Source of the DNA: Devosia psychrophila
Lineage (GTDB): Bacteria > Pseudomonadota > Alphaproteobacteria > Rhizobiales > Devosiaceae
Length of the DNA stretch: 33,618 nucleotides
Assembly: GCF_000971275.1 (NCBI RefSeq)
Contig: NZ_LAPV01000040.1
Location: forward strand, 1-33,618
Direction of reading: 5' to 3'
The position numbers were made by a program, and so were the translations under genes. Below are positions 17,389 to 24,252 of the stretch, in pieces (position 1 is the stretch's first letter; each line of letters starts with the position of its first letter). The notes below the pieces were generated by a model, which was not told the origin of the DNA, did no database searches, and was given only the letters and a program-made list of their open reading frames with translations.

Positions 17389-18863
17389 CGGGTTTGGGGC
17401 ATATCGGCAAAGGTTTGCGCAATGGCATTCTGGCAGTTTCCCTGCTGGCGCTGAGCGCCTGCAGCAGCCTGACGGGCTCCAATATCGCCGTCAGCCAGAC
17501 CGGCGACATCCGCGCACCCACAGTAGTGCCCGAAGGAACCGACCCCGACGACGTGGTGATCGGCCGCCGCGAGCATCCGCGCATCATTGCCGCCTATGGT
17601 GGCGTCTATTCCGACCGCCCGGCCGAAATCATGGTGGCCCGCATCGTCGGTCGCCTGCTTGCCTCGGCCAGCCAGCCCAATGCCCAGTACCAGGTCACCA
17701 TCCTAGACAGCTCCGAGGTCAATGCCTTCGCGCTGCCGGGTGGCTATATCTATGTGACGCGCGGCATCCTGGCACTCGCCTCCGACACCAGTGAACTGGC
17801 GGCCGTGCTGGCCCACGAAATCGCCCACGTGACGCTGCGCCACGCCCGCGCCCGCACCGACCGCACCCGCACCACCCAAATCGTCGACCGCGTCATCACC
17901 GGCGTGTTCGGGGGCGATACCTCAACCGACGCCACCGCCAACCGCACCCGCGAAAGCATGGCGGCCTTCAGCCAGAACCAGGAACTGGAAGCGGACCGCG
18001 AAGGCATCAAGTTTTCCGGCAAGGCGGGCTATGATAGCCAGGCCGCCGCGCGCTTCCTCGGCGTGATGAGCCGCTTTGCCAGCTTCTCGGCTGGCGAAAA
18101 CGGCGGCGAGGGCTTCCTGTCGTCGCATCCCTCGACGCCCGCGCGCATCCAGAAGGCGCTCGACACCTCCAAGACCATGTTCGGCCAGACCGAAAGCGGC
18201 GAAATCGACCGCGATGGCTACCTTGCCTCGATCGCCGGCCTGACCTTTGGCGATAGCCCGGCGCAGGGCTCCATCGTCGGCCGCCGCTTCATCCATACCG
18301 CGTCCAAATTCACGTTCATCGTGCCCGAAGGCTATACCCTGCAAAATTCGCAGAGTGCCGTCGTTGGCGTGGCCGGCGATGGCGAGGCCGTGCGCTTTGA
18401 CAGCGCCGACGTGCAGGCCAATGTGCCGCTGGCCGATTATCTCAAGTCGGGCTGGATCGCCGGGCTCAAGGCCAACAGCGTCACCACGCAAAGCTATAAC
18501 GGCATCGAAATGGCTTCCGGGCTGGCCCAGACCGACCAGTGGTTCTTCCGCGTTTCGGTGATGCGCCTCGATGGCCAGGTGTATCGCTTTATCTTTGCCG
18601 CCAAGAGCGATAGCAACCGCTTCGCCCAAGGCGCCGATACGACGCTCAAGAGCTTCCGCCGCTCCGACGCCAGCGATCTGAACCAGGTTCGCAAGGTCGC
18701 CGTGCGCGTGGTCATTGCCAAGGCGGGCGACAGCGCCGATTCGCTGGCAAAGCAGATGGCCGGACTGAACCGTGGCATCGAGCTGTTTTACATTATCAAC
18801 GACCTCTATCCCGGAGATGCGATCGTCGCCGGGCAGAAATACAAGGTTGTAGCGCTGCAATAG
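17385..18863 (+). CDS. M48-family metalloprotease lipoprotein with C-terminal LysM-like segment
   Basis: The 492-residue protein starts with a lipoprotein signal (lipobox LSAC, C26). It has the zinc motif HEIAH (H144-E145-x-x-H148) and the downstream ligand region ELEADREG (about 200-208), typical of BepA/LoiP-like M48 proteases that act in outer-membrane quality control. A middle region of unknown fold is followed at the C-terminus by a LysM-like module (about 445-490: AKAGDSADSLA...LYPGDAIVAGQKYKVV), which may contact peptidoglycan. The ATGA overlap with the nuclease-like gene implies co-translation. Confidence 0.9.
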   Translation: MTGLGHIGKGLRNGILAVSLLALSACSSLTGSNIAVSQTGDIRAPTVVPEGTDPDDVVIGRREHPRIIAAYGGVYSDRPAEIMVARIVGRLLASASQPNAQYQVTILDSSEVNAFALPGGYIYVTRGILALASDTSELAAVLAHEIAHVTLRHARARTDRTRTTQIVDRVITGVFGGDTSTDATANRTRESMAAFSQNQELEADREGIKFSGKAGYDSQAAARFLGVMSRFASFSAGENGGEGFLSSHPSTPARIQKALDTSKTMFGQTESGEIDRDGYLASIAGLTFGDSPAQGSIVGRRFIHTASKFTFIVPEGYTLQNSQSAVVGVAGDGEAVRFDSADVQANVPLADYLKSGWIAGLKANSVTTQSYNGIEMASGLAQTDQWFFRVSVMRLDGQVYRFIFAAKSDSNRFAQGADTTLKSFRRSDASDLNQVRKVAVRVVIAKAGDSADSLAKQMAGLNRGIELFYIINDLYPGDAIVAGQKYKVVALQ

Positions 18864-18876
18864 TGCCGCTTACGCG

Positions 18877-19065
18877 TTAGATCTTGCCGGTCTGGGTGGT
18901 CAGCACCTCTGTCGTGCCATTGTTAAACAGGCCTCTGATACCATCGCCGAGAACTATGGCACTGGCGATGATGGCCATGGCAATCAGCGTGGCGATCAGG
19001 GCATATTCGATGGCGGTAGCGCCACCCTCATCGCCGAGGAATGTCTTGATCTTGGCAACCAGCAT
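18877..19065 (-). CDS. Flp-family type IVb pilin
   Basis: The 62-residue peptide has the Flp prepilin layout: a short basic leader (MLVAKIKTFLGDEGG), a processing site after Gly15 before ATAIEY, with the conserved Glu20 and Tyr21, and a hydrophobic helix (about 19-42). Flp pilins are cleaved by a TadV/CpaA-type peptidase and polymerised by the Tad apparatus; no tad/cpa genes are in this window. It lies 27 bp downstream of mutT on the same strand, so it may be transcribed with argJ-GNAT-mutT, or be an isolated copy with its own promoter. Confidence 0.85.
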   Translation of the reverse strand: MLVAKIKTFLGDEGGATAIEYALIATLIAMAIIASAIVLGDGIRGLFNNGTTEVLTTQTGKI

Positions 19066-19092
19066 ACGCGCCCCCCGGCGATAGAAACTGGA

Positions 19093-19500
19093 CTACAGCA
19101 GATCGCACAAGGCGGCGATCAGCGGCTCGTCCGCCGGTGGCATGGGGTAGTCGCGCAGGTTTTGCGGCCGGACCCACTTGAGCGCAATATGCTCGCGCGG
19201 CTCCGGCGTACCCTGCCATTTCCGGCAGGCGTAAAGTGGCATCAACAGGTGAAAATTCTCGTAAGAGTGGCTGGCGAAGGACACTGGCGCAAGGCACGCC
19301 GTTTGCGTCGAAATGCCGAGTTCTTCCTCCAGTTCACGGATCAGCGCCGCCTCCGGCGTTTCGCCCGCCTCGACCTTGCCGCCGGGAAACTCCCATAGCC
19401 CGGCCATCGACTTGCCCTCGGGGCGCTGGGCAATCAGCACGCGGCGGTCGGCGTCGACCAGGGCAACCGCCACGACCAGCAGCAGTGCTTGCCCGCTCAT
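19093..19500 (-). CDS. mutT: MutT/Nudix hydrolase, probable 8-oxo-dGTP diphosphatase
   Basis: The 135-residue protein contains a complete Nudix box from G41 to I63 (GKVEAGE, 7 residues, RELEEELGI), preceded by LWEFPGGK. The size and the N-terminal VAVALVDADRRVLIAQRP match MutT, which hydrolyses 8-oxo-dGTP to prevent A:T to C:G changes. The start overlaps the GNAT gene stop as ATGA (19497-19500). The linkage argJ-GNAT-mutT occurs in related genomes as I remember them. Confidence 0.9.
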   Translation of the reverse strand: MSGQALLLVVAVALVDADRRVLIAQRPEGKSMAGLWEFPGGKVEAGETPEAALIRELEEELGISTQTACLAPVSFASHSYENFHLLMPLYACRKWQGTPEPREHIALKWVRPQNLRDYPMPPADEPLIAALCDLL

Positions 19501-20243
19501 ACCTGCCTCGGAATGCGATAGGCGTAGTCGTATTGGTGGGTGTAGCCGAGCCCGGCATAAAGCGCTTGGGCGCCGGCATTGTCGGCGCCGACAGAAAGCG
19601 CAGCAACCGTGGCGCCTTCGCGCCGCGCCCAGTCCAGCCCGCTGCGCATCATGGCCCCAGCCAATCCCTGCCGAAGCCTCGTCTTGTCGGTAATCACATT
19701 GCCGGTGACGACAATGCCGTTGGAAATGGCCATCAGAGCCGAAGCGACCGGTTGCCCGTCGCTATAGAGGACAACGCCAGTGGCAGGCACCGCCAGCGTC
19801 GCCAGCAGGTTGCGCATCGCCAGGACGGTCGCGTCGCTATAGCCCTGCAGGTGTTTCTGGGCCGAAAGAAACACCGGATCCAGCGCCGGCAGAAGCTTGG
19901 CCTCGGCATCAGGCTCATGGCTGCCCAGTTCCATAGCGAACAGATGGCTGTCGCCGATGGTTTGCCAGCCGCCCTCGTCGAGCGCTTCGTTGAGGTCGGG
20001 GCTGGACAGCGGCGTGATGCGGAATACCGGCTTGATGCGCCGGATCACCATCCATGAACTAGCCGAGATCAGCCGCAGGTCGGCATCTTCGCCATCCTCG
20101 GGGTCAAGGCACTGCGTGGAGTTGGCGCGCTTGGTGTAACCACCCGCGGCACGGCGCACCCAGCTGCCATCCCATTTTACTTCGATGCCCGGCCAGGCTT
20201 CGAGGCCTGCCCGTTCAAAGGCTTCGACATCGGGCAGCGTCAT
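19497..20243 (-). CDS. GNAT-family N-acetyltransferase
   Basis: From the ATG at 20243 (GGAG 6 nt upstream, 1 nt after the argJ stop) the protein has 248 residues. A longer reading from 20282 would overlap argJ by 38 bp and is less likely. The C-terminal third carries the acetyl-CoA-binding motif region (LRQGLAGAMMRSGLDWARREG, read in two parts, followed by ALSVGADNAGAQALYAGLGY), which is GNAT motif A/B. The N-terminal half is less conserved. The acceptor substrate is unknown. The position between argJ and mutT suggests co-expression only. Confidence 0.85.
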   Translation of the reverse strand: MTLPDVEAFERAGLEAWPGIEVKWDGSWVRRAAGGYTKRANSTQCLDPEDGEDADLRLISASSWMVIRRIKPVFRITPLSSPDLNEALDEGGWQTIGDSHLFAMELGSHEPDAEAKLLPALDPVFLSAQKHLQGYSDATVLAMRNLLATLAVPATGVVLYSDGQPVASALMAISNGIVVTGNVITDKTRLRQGLAGAMMRSGLDWARREGATVAALSVGADNAGAQALYAGLGYTHQYDYAYRIPRQV

Positions 20244-20244
20244 T

Positions 20245-21477
20245 TCAGCTCCGATAATCGCCATTGATGGTGATGTAGCCATGCGTCAGGTCGCAGGTAT
20301 AGACCGTGGCACGACCGTCGCCCAGCCCGAGGCTGACTGTCAGTTCCAGGTCTTCGCCCTTCATATAGGCGCTGGTAGCGGCCTCGTCGTAGACCACGGC
20401 GCGCTCGCCATCCTTGGCAACCAGCAGGTCGCCGAAGCGGATCGCCAGCTTGTCGCGGTCGGCCGGCTCGCCCGCCTTGCCCACCGCCATCACCACGCGA
20501 CCCCAATTGGCGTCCTCGCCGGCAATCGCGGTCTTGACCAGCGGCGAGTCGGCAATCGACTTGGCAATGCGGAACGCCGAGGCGTCGGAAACCGCGCCCT
20601 CGACATGGATCGACACTTGCTTGGTGGCGCCTTCGCCATCGCGCACCACCTGGATGGCGAGATCGAACAGCACATCGCGCAGCGCTAAGCCGAAAATCTC
20701 GGCGCGCGGATCGTCCAAGCTGGTGATCGGCTCAACCGCAGCCTTGCCAGTGGCAAACGCCAGCAGCGTATCGGAGGTGGAGGTGTCGCTATCGACAGTG
20801 ATGGCGTTGAAGCTGGTCTGCACATGCTGGCTCAGCAGCGCCTGCAGCACCGGCGCGGCGATCGGCATGTCGGTGACCACGAAGCTCAGCATGGTGGCCA
20901 TATCGGGCGCGATCATGCCGCTGCCCTTGGCGATGCCGTTGATCTTCACCTCGACGCCGTCCAGTTCGACAATGGCGCCATTGAGCTTGGGAAACGTGTC
21001 GGTGGTCATGATCGCCTTGGCCGGATCGATCCACGGCGTATCGCCTAGTCGCGTCGCCGCCTCGTCCAGCACGCCGGCAAACTTTTCAGCCGCCAGCGGC
21101 TCGCCGATCACGCCGGTCGATGCGAGAAAAATCTCATGTGTCTGGCAGCCCAGCGCCTTGGCCGCATAATCCGCCGTCTGCTCGACGCTCTGCTGGCCCC
21201 TGGCGCCGGTAAAGGCATTGGCATTGCCCGAATTGACCACCAGCCCGCGCGCAATTCCGCCCGGCAGGTTGGCCTTGCACCAATCGACCGCCGCCGACGA
21301 ACACTTCGACTTGGTAACGACGCCCGCGACCGTAGTGCCCTCGTCGAACGCCATCAGCAGCACGTCGGTGCGGTTTTTATACTTGATCCCCGCCTCGGCC
21401 GTGGCAAAGCGCATGCCGGCAATAACCGGCAGTTCCGGATAGGATTTTGGCGCGAGAGGAGAAACCGGATGGGCCAT
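20245..21477 (-). CDS. argJ: Bifunctional glutamate N-acetyltransferase / amino-acid acetyltransferase
   Basis: ArgJ recycles acetyl from N-acetylornithine to glutamate, and in bifunctional forms also uses acetyl-CoA, in arginine synthesis. The 410-residue precursor includes the autocatalytic cleavage motif [14 protein letters not shown], with the cut between Ala194 and nucleophile Thr195 giving alpha and beta chains. Other family marks are [10 protein letters not shown] and the C-terminal [15 protein letters not shown]. Whether it is mono- or bifunctional cannot be told from sequence alone. It heads argJ-GNAT-mutT(-flp). A structured segment lies 39-117 nt upstream of its start. Confidence 0.96.
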   Translation of the reverse strand: MAHPVSPLAPKSYPELPVIAGMRFATAEAGIKYKNRTDVLLMAFDEGTTVAGVVTKSKCSSAAVDWCKANLPGGIARGLVVNSGNANAFTGARGQQSVEQTADYAAKALGCQTHEIFLASTGVIGEPLAAEKFAGVLDEAATRLGDTPWIDPAKAIMTTDTFPKLNGAIVELDGVEVKINGIAKGSGMIAPDMATMLSFVVTDMPIAAPVLQALLSQHVQTSFNAITVDSDTSTSDTLLAFATGKAAVEPITSLDDPRAEIFGLALRDVLFDLAIQVVRDGEGATKQVSIHVEGAVSDASAFRIAKSIADSPLVKTAIAGEDANWGRVVMAVGKAGEPADRDKLAIRFGDLLVAKDGERAVVYDEAATSAYMKGEDLELTVSLGLGDGRATVYTCDLTHGYITINGDYRS

Positions 21478-21515
21478 CTGCGTGAACCTTCATGAGCGAT
21501 GCGTTGCCATCCGGT

Positions 21516-21594
21516 TTGCCTCAAACATATGGCGACCGCAAGACTTCGAGCCGTCCCGCAGGGCATATCGCTCCGCTGGAGCGGTTTGAGGCAA
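21516..21594. other. Predicted three-way-junction structure upstream of argJ
   Basis: Perfect 11-bp arms TTGCCTCAAAC (21516-21526) and GTTTGAGGCAA (21584-21594) enclose two further helices that abut with no unpaired bases at the junction: ATATG/CATAT (21527-21531 with 21564-21568) and CGCTCC-gct-GGAGCG (21569-21583). In the argJ sense it would sit in the 5' leader. It could be a leader structure, a small RNA or a DNA-level repeat. Confidence 0.45.
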
Positions 21595-21705
21595 GAAGGC
21601 CATGAGAGCTGCGCTCGAATGGCGGGCACAAATGCCGTCACGCCCTCAACTCAGCCGCGTCCCAACCTTGTAACCACCCGCCCTAACTGGTATTTGCCAA
21701 CCCGT

Positions 21706-21782
21706 GGTCCCGTAGCTCAGCTGGATAGAGCACCGGATTCCTAATCCGGGGGTCGTGGGTTCGAATCCCGCCGGGGTCACCA
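21706..21782 (+). tRNA. tRNA-Arg (anticodon CCT)
   Basis: The cloverleaf is complete: acceptor GGTCCCG pairs with CGGGGTC (two G-U pairs), the D-arm is AGCTCAGCTGGATAGAGC, the anticodon stem CCGGA/TCCGG has loop TTCCTAA with CCT at 21740-21742, and the T-arm contains GGTTCGAATCC. CCA is encoded (21780-21782). It reads AGG codons. Such a tRNA 3' end is a frequent integration site, but I found no repeated copy of it in this window. Confidence 0.95.
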
Positions 21783-21902
21783 CGCATTCAAAAACCACGG
21801 CTTGGGCATTAGATGACGCCCGTAAGCCTTATGTCTTCTCGGGCCTGATGCCCGCCAGCTCTACCTTTTGCAGTCCAACCGGCCAACAGCGCGCAAGCCT
21901 TC

Positions 21903-21939
21903 TTGATGTTTGTTTTATTGTGCGCATATATATGCGCAC
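21903..21939 (+). promoter_or_regulatory. Putative hicAB promoter with overlapping 20-bp palindromic operator
   Basis: A -35-like TTGATG (21903-21908) lies 18 nt from a -10-like TATATA (21927-21932). The -10 is embedded in a perfect 20-bp palindrome (21920-21939, GTGCGCATAT and its complement). HicB antitoxins with a C-terminal DNA-binding domain repress their own operon, so this palindrome is the natural candidate operator. The function is inferred from position and symmetry. Confidence 0.55.
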
Positions 21940-21954
21940 TGCTGATAGCAGGAG

Positions 21955-22143
21955 ATAAAATCGCAACACGAGAACAACACCAAAAAGATCAAGGCGCGTT
22001 TGGATCGCGACGGGTGGACCAATGTTGGCGGTGGCAACCACGACAAGTTCACGAAAGTGGGTTGCATGCCGATCATAGTTCCCAGGCATCCCACCGTTTC
22101 ACCCGGTGTGGCGAGGTCGATTGCAAAGGCGGCGGGTTGGTAA
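21955..22143 (+). CDS. hicA: HicA-family toxin-like reading frame without a canonical start codon
   Basis: The frame ending at TAA 22141-22143 encodes a HicA-like mRNA interferase: TKKIKARLDRDGW, then GGGNHDKF with the expected active-site His, and IIVPRHPTVSPGVARSIAKAAGW. HicA is a small dsRBD-fold RNase neutralised by HicB. An in-frame TAG at 21946-21948 bounds the frame, and no ATG, GTG or TTG lies between it and the conserved N-terminus. AGGAG (21950-21954) is present, but only ATA (21955) follows in frame; ATC at 21960 is out of frame. The first TTG (22000) would remove helix 1. Either a rare start codon is used or the start was lost. The listed start is nominal. Confidence 0.6.
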   Translation: MKSQHENNTKKIKARLDRDGWTNVGGGNHDKFTKVGCMPIIVPRHPTVSPGVARSIAKAAGW

Positions 22144-22172
22144 ATTGCCCCCGTGATGCGCGAACCATTACG

Positions 22173-22188
22173 GCCGGCGATCGCCGGC
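22173..22188. promoter_or_regulatory. 16-bp perfect palindrome next to the hicB ribosome site
   Basis: GCCGGCGATCGCCGGC is a perfect palindrome ending one base before the hicB Shine-Dalgarno AAGGA (22189-22193). As RNA it could form a hairpin beside the ribosome site. As DNA it could be a second protein site. Confidence 0.4.
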
Positions 22189-22199
22189 AAGGAAAGAAA

Positions 22200-22613
22200 A
22201 TGTCTAGATATGTAGCGATTGTAGACGGTACGCCGGGTGCCTACGGGGTGAGTTTTCCCGATACTCCGGGATGTGTCGCAATGGGCCATACAGTGGATGA
22301 GGCGATCAAGAACGCTGGGGCCGCGCTTGCTGAATGGAGCGCTGACGTTGTGGCAGACGGCGGTCGTTTGCGGCCCCCCCGCGGGATCGAAGAGCTTCGA
22401 CATGACGATGATGTCGTTGCGACCTTTGCCGAAGGACCGGCGATGTTCGCGGTCATCCCCCTGGTCCTCAACTCTGGCAAGCCCGCACGCGCCAATATAT
22501 CCCTCGATACCGGACTGCTACAGGCCATCGATGACGCAGCCAGTCGATTGGGACTGACCCGATCCGCATTTTTGGCGACCGCCGCCAGAGAAAAGATCGA
22601 GGCGACTTACTAA
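22200..22613 (+). CDS. hicB: HicB-family antitoxin
   Basis: The ATG at 22200 has AAGGA 6 nt upstream and gives 137 residues. The N-terminal HicB domain (about 1-60) shows YVAIVDGTPGAYGVSFPDTPGC and the helix TVDEAIKNAGAALAEW, a degenerate RNase-H-like fold that binds HicA. The C-terminal part (about 98-134, RANISLDTGLLQAID...GLTRSAFLATAARE) is a ribbon-helix-helix DNA-binding segment fit for autorepression. The same frame is open upstream to 21903, but that part lies over hicA and has no family similarity. It follows hicA by 56 bp. Confidence 0.88.
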   Translation: MSRYVAIVDGTPGAYGVSFPDTPGCVAMGHTVDEAIKNAGAALAEWSADVVADGGRLRPPRGIEELRHDDDVVATFAEGPAMFAVIPLVLNSGKPARANISLDTGLLQAIDDAASRLGLTRSAFLATAAREKIEATY

Positions 22614-22756
22614 CGGTCAGCATTGGCCGGCGCAGCCGAGCCCCAGCAGACAGCATTGCTTGCGGAGCCAATACGCCAGAGCAACGAATTCACCCCCCGT
22701 TAAGCTAATGTCAGCCTCATTGCCCTATAACCCCCGCACCATCTTTTAGCCTTGCT

Positions 22757-22772
22757 GGCCGCTTAATCGGCC
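22757..22772 (+). other. Hairpin in the leader of the CAP-domain gene
   Basis: GGCCG-cttaat-CGGCC forms a 5-bp stem, extendable with one bulge to about nine pairs (TGCTGG/CCAGCA outside it). It ends roughly 38 nt before the ATG at 22810 in a 196-bp gap after hicB, in which I see nothing else definite. Confidence 0.3.
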
Positions 22773-22809
22773 CAGCACAGTTTTCTCGAGTTTGACGTAA
22801 GGATTGACC

Positions 22810-23307
22810 ATGACCGTTTTGCGCCACTTCAAGCCGGCCATTTTGCCCCTCGCCGCCCTTCTGGCAGCGATAACGATCGCCGGCTGCAGCATGGGCGGCA
22901 TGGCGGGCGGCGGCAGCAGTTCCGCTGCCGCGCTTTCGCAGGGCCTGTCGGCCCGCATGGACCAGCCCGGCGCTACGCTCAATCGCGCCGAAGCCATCGG
23001 CCTGATCAATGCCTATCGCGCCACCACGGGCCAGCCGGCCTTGATCTCGGACGCAGCGCTTGACGGGACGGCCCAGGCCCTGGCCAATCAATATGCGCAG
23101 ACCGGCACCCCGCCACAGTCACCGCAAAGCCTGACCATGAAGCTCAGCGCCGGTTATGCGACGTTTGGCGAGACCTTCTCGGGCTGGCGCAACAGCGCAG
23201 CCGATGCGACGGGCCTGCGCTCCAATGCAACGAAGGCCGGCGTGGCCGTAGCGTTTAACGGGAGCTCAAGCTACGGCGTGCACTGGGTTCTGGTTCTTGG
23301 CAACTGA
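22810..23307 (+). CDS. CAP-domain (SCP/PR1-like) lipoprotein
   Basis: The ATG at 22810 is preceded by TAAGGA. The 165-residue product has a lipoprotein signal (lipobox IAGC, C26), a Gly/Ser-rich linker, and a CAP-type domain: AEAIGLINAYRATTGQPALISDAALDGTAQALAN, GETFSGW...AT.LRSNATKAGVAVAF, and a C-terminal strand YGVHWVLVLG. Bacterial CAP proteins are secreted or anchored and of unclear biochemical role. An alternative TTG start at 22804 adds two residues. The TusA-like gene begins inside its last codons. Confidence 0.8.
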   Translation: MTVLRHFKPAILPLAALLAAITIAGCSMGGMAGGGSSSAAALSQGLSARMDQPGATLNRAEAIGLINAYRATTGQPALISDAALDGTAQALANQYAQTGTPPQSPQSLTMKLSAGYATFGETFSGWRNSAADATGLRSNATKAGVAVAFNGSSSYGVHWVLVLGN

Positions 23308-23524
23308 GCCTGAAACGATCGACGCACGCGGGCTGAAATGTCCGCTGCCGGTGTTGAAAATGGAAAAGCGCCTGGGTGCCCTGCCGCCGGGCGCTGTTCT
23401 TGTCGTGCTGGCGACGGACCCAATGGCCAAGATAGATATTCCGCTCCATTGCAGGCAGCAGGGCCATGACTGCATCGTACACAGCGCGGCCGATGGATTG
23501 CGTTTCGAGATAACTCGCCGCTGA
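23297..23524 (+). CDS. TusA-family (SirA-like) sulfur carrier protein
   Basis: The 75-residue protein shows the TusA hallmark DARGLKCPLPVLKMEK, with the active cysteine C15, followed by GAVLVVLATDPMAKIDIPLHCRQQGH. TusA-like proteins relay sulfane sulfur as a persulfide, for example to tRNA 2-thiolation enzymes. Paralogues exist whose roles are unknown, so I give no symbol. The only in-frame start is TTG at 23297, overlapping the CAP gene by 11 bp, which points to translational coupling or a weak start. Confidence 0.85.
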   Translation: MATEPETIDARGLKCPLPVLKMEKRLGALPPGAVLVVLATDPMAKIDIPLHCRQQGHDCIVHSAADGLRFEITRR

Positions 23525-23537
23525 TAGCGATCGGCAG

Positions 23538-23555
23538 GTGATGATTTTTCATCAC
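23538..23555 (+). other. Perfect 7-bp hairpin after the TusA-like gene
   Basis: GTGATGA-tttt-TCATCAC forms a perfect stem with a T4 loop 14 nt after the stop. There is no T-run after it, so it is at most a weak terminator or an RNA-stabilising 3' end. Confidence 0.35.
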
Positions 23556-23635
23556 AGGTGGTTTTGTCCCGTCAGCCATTGCCATGTGCAACCTCGAACG
23601 GCAGGTTGTTCCCAACTTTAGTCATGGGGCCTCAG

Positions 23636-24184
23636 ATGCTCATTCGTTCCCTGGCTCGCGGCGTCGCCGCCGCTGCGCTTCTCTCTTCGGCGGCCCTTGC
23701 GGCTGACCTCATCATCCCGACCACCCCTGCCCCAATCATGGAGTCGGCTGGTTTCTTATGGGATGGCCTCTATGCCGGCGTGCAGTTCGGGGGCCTGTTT
23801 TACCCGACCACAACCTACGGCAGCGTTGGCCTCCATGCCGGTGTGAACGTCGTCGTTGCCGACCCGATCCTGCTCGGGCTCGAAGCCACCGCGGACTATC
23901 TCAACAATGGCGGCACCGGCGTCGGCCAGTATTTCGCCAATGCGCGCGTCGGGGCCGTGATTACCGATCAAGTCCTGGTTTACGCCATCGGCGGTCTCGG
24001 GCTCGAAACCATCGGCGGGTTCACCAATGGTATCTACCAGTTGGGCGCTGGCGTCGAATTCGCCGTGACCGAAGCCATTTCAGTGCGCGGCCAACTCACC
24101 GGCCTCGGCTTCTTTGACCCCGCCATCCGCGTCAGTGCTTTCGACGGCGCCCGCGCGACCGTTGGCATCGGCTACCACTTCTAG
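23636..24184 (+). CDS. Outer-membrane beta-barrel protein (Omp25/31-like), small
   Basis: From ATG 23636 the 182-residue protein has a signal peptide (RSLARGVAAAALLSSAALAA, mature start at ADL) and alternating strands typical of an 8-stranded barrel: GLYAGVQFGG, VGLHAGVNVVV, ARVGAVITDQVLVYAIGGLG, and a C-terminal ATVGIGYHF with the terminal Phe expected for BAM recognition. An ATG at 23624 would add four residues. The length is shorter than usual for Omp25/31-like proteins (about 210-250), with short loops. It probably has a structural or adhesion role. Confidence 0.75.
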   Translation: MLIRSLARGVAAAALLSSAALAADLIIPTTPAPIMESAGFLWDGLYAGVQFGGLFYPTTTYGSVGLHAGVNVVVADPILLGLEATADYLNNGGTGVGQYFANARVGAVITDQVLVYAIGGLGLETIGGFTNGIYQLGAGVEFAVTEAISVRGQLTGLGFFDPAIRVSAFDGARATVGIGYHF

Positions 24185-24252
24185 TTTGGTCAGCCCTGAG
24201 CGATGCCTTCTCCGCCGGTTGCGCCGCCAGTATCCGAGATAGGATAGGGACG

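Noticed and set aside
21499..21744. 81-residue ORF ending in the string VAQLDRAPDS
   Set aside because: The C-terminal string is a well-known artefact of translating through a tRNA gene; here tRNA-Arg occupies 21706-21782.
21706..22613. Integrated island at tRNA-Arg carrying hicAB
   Set aside because: No integrase gene and no repeated copy of the tRNA 3' end are visible; a simple neighbouring locus is sufficient.
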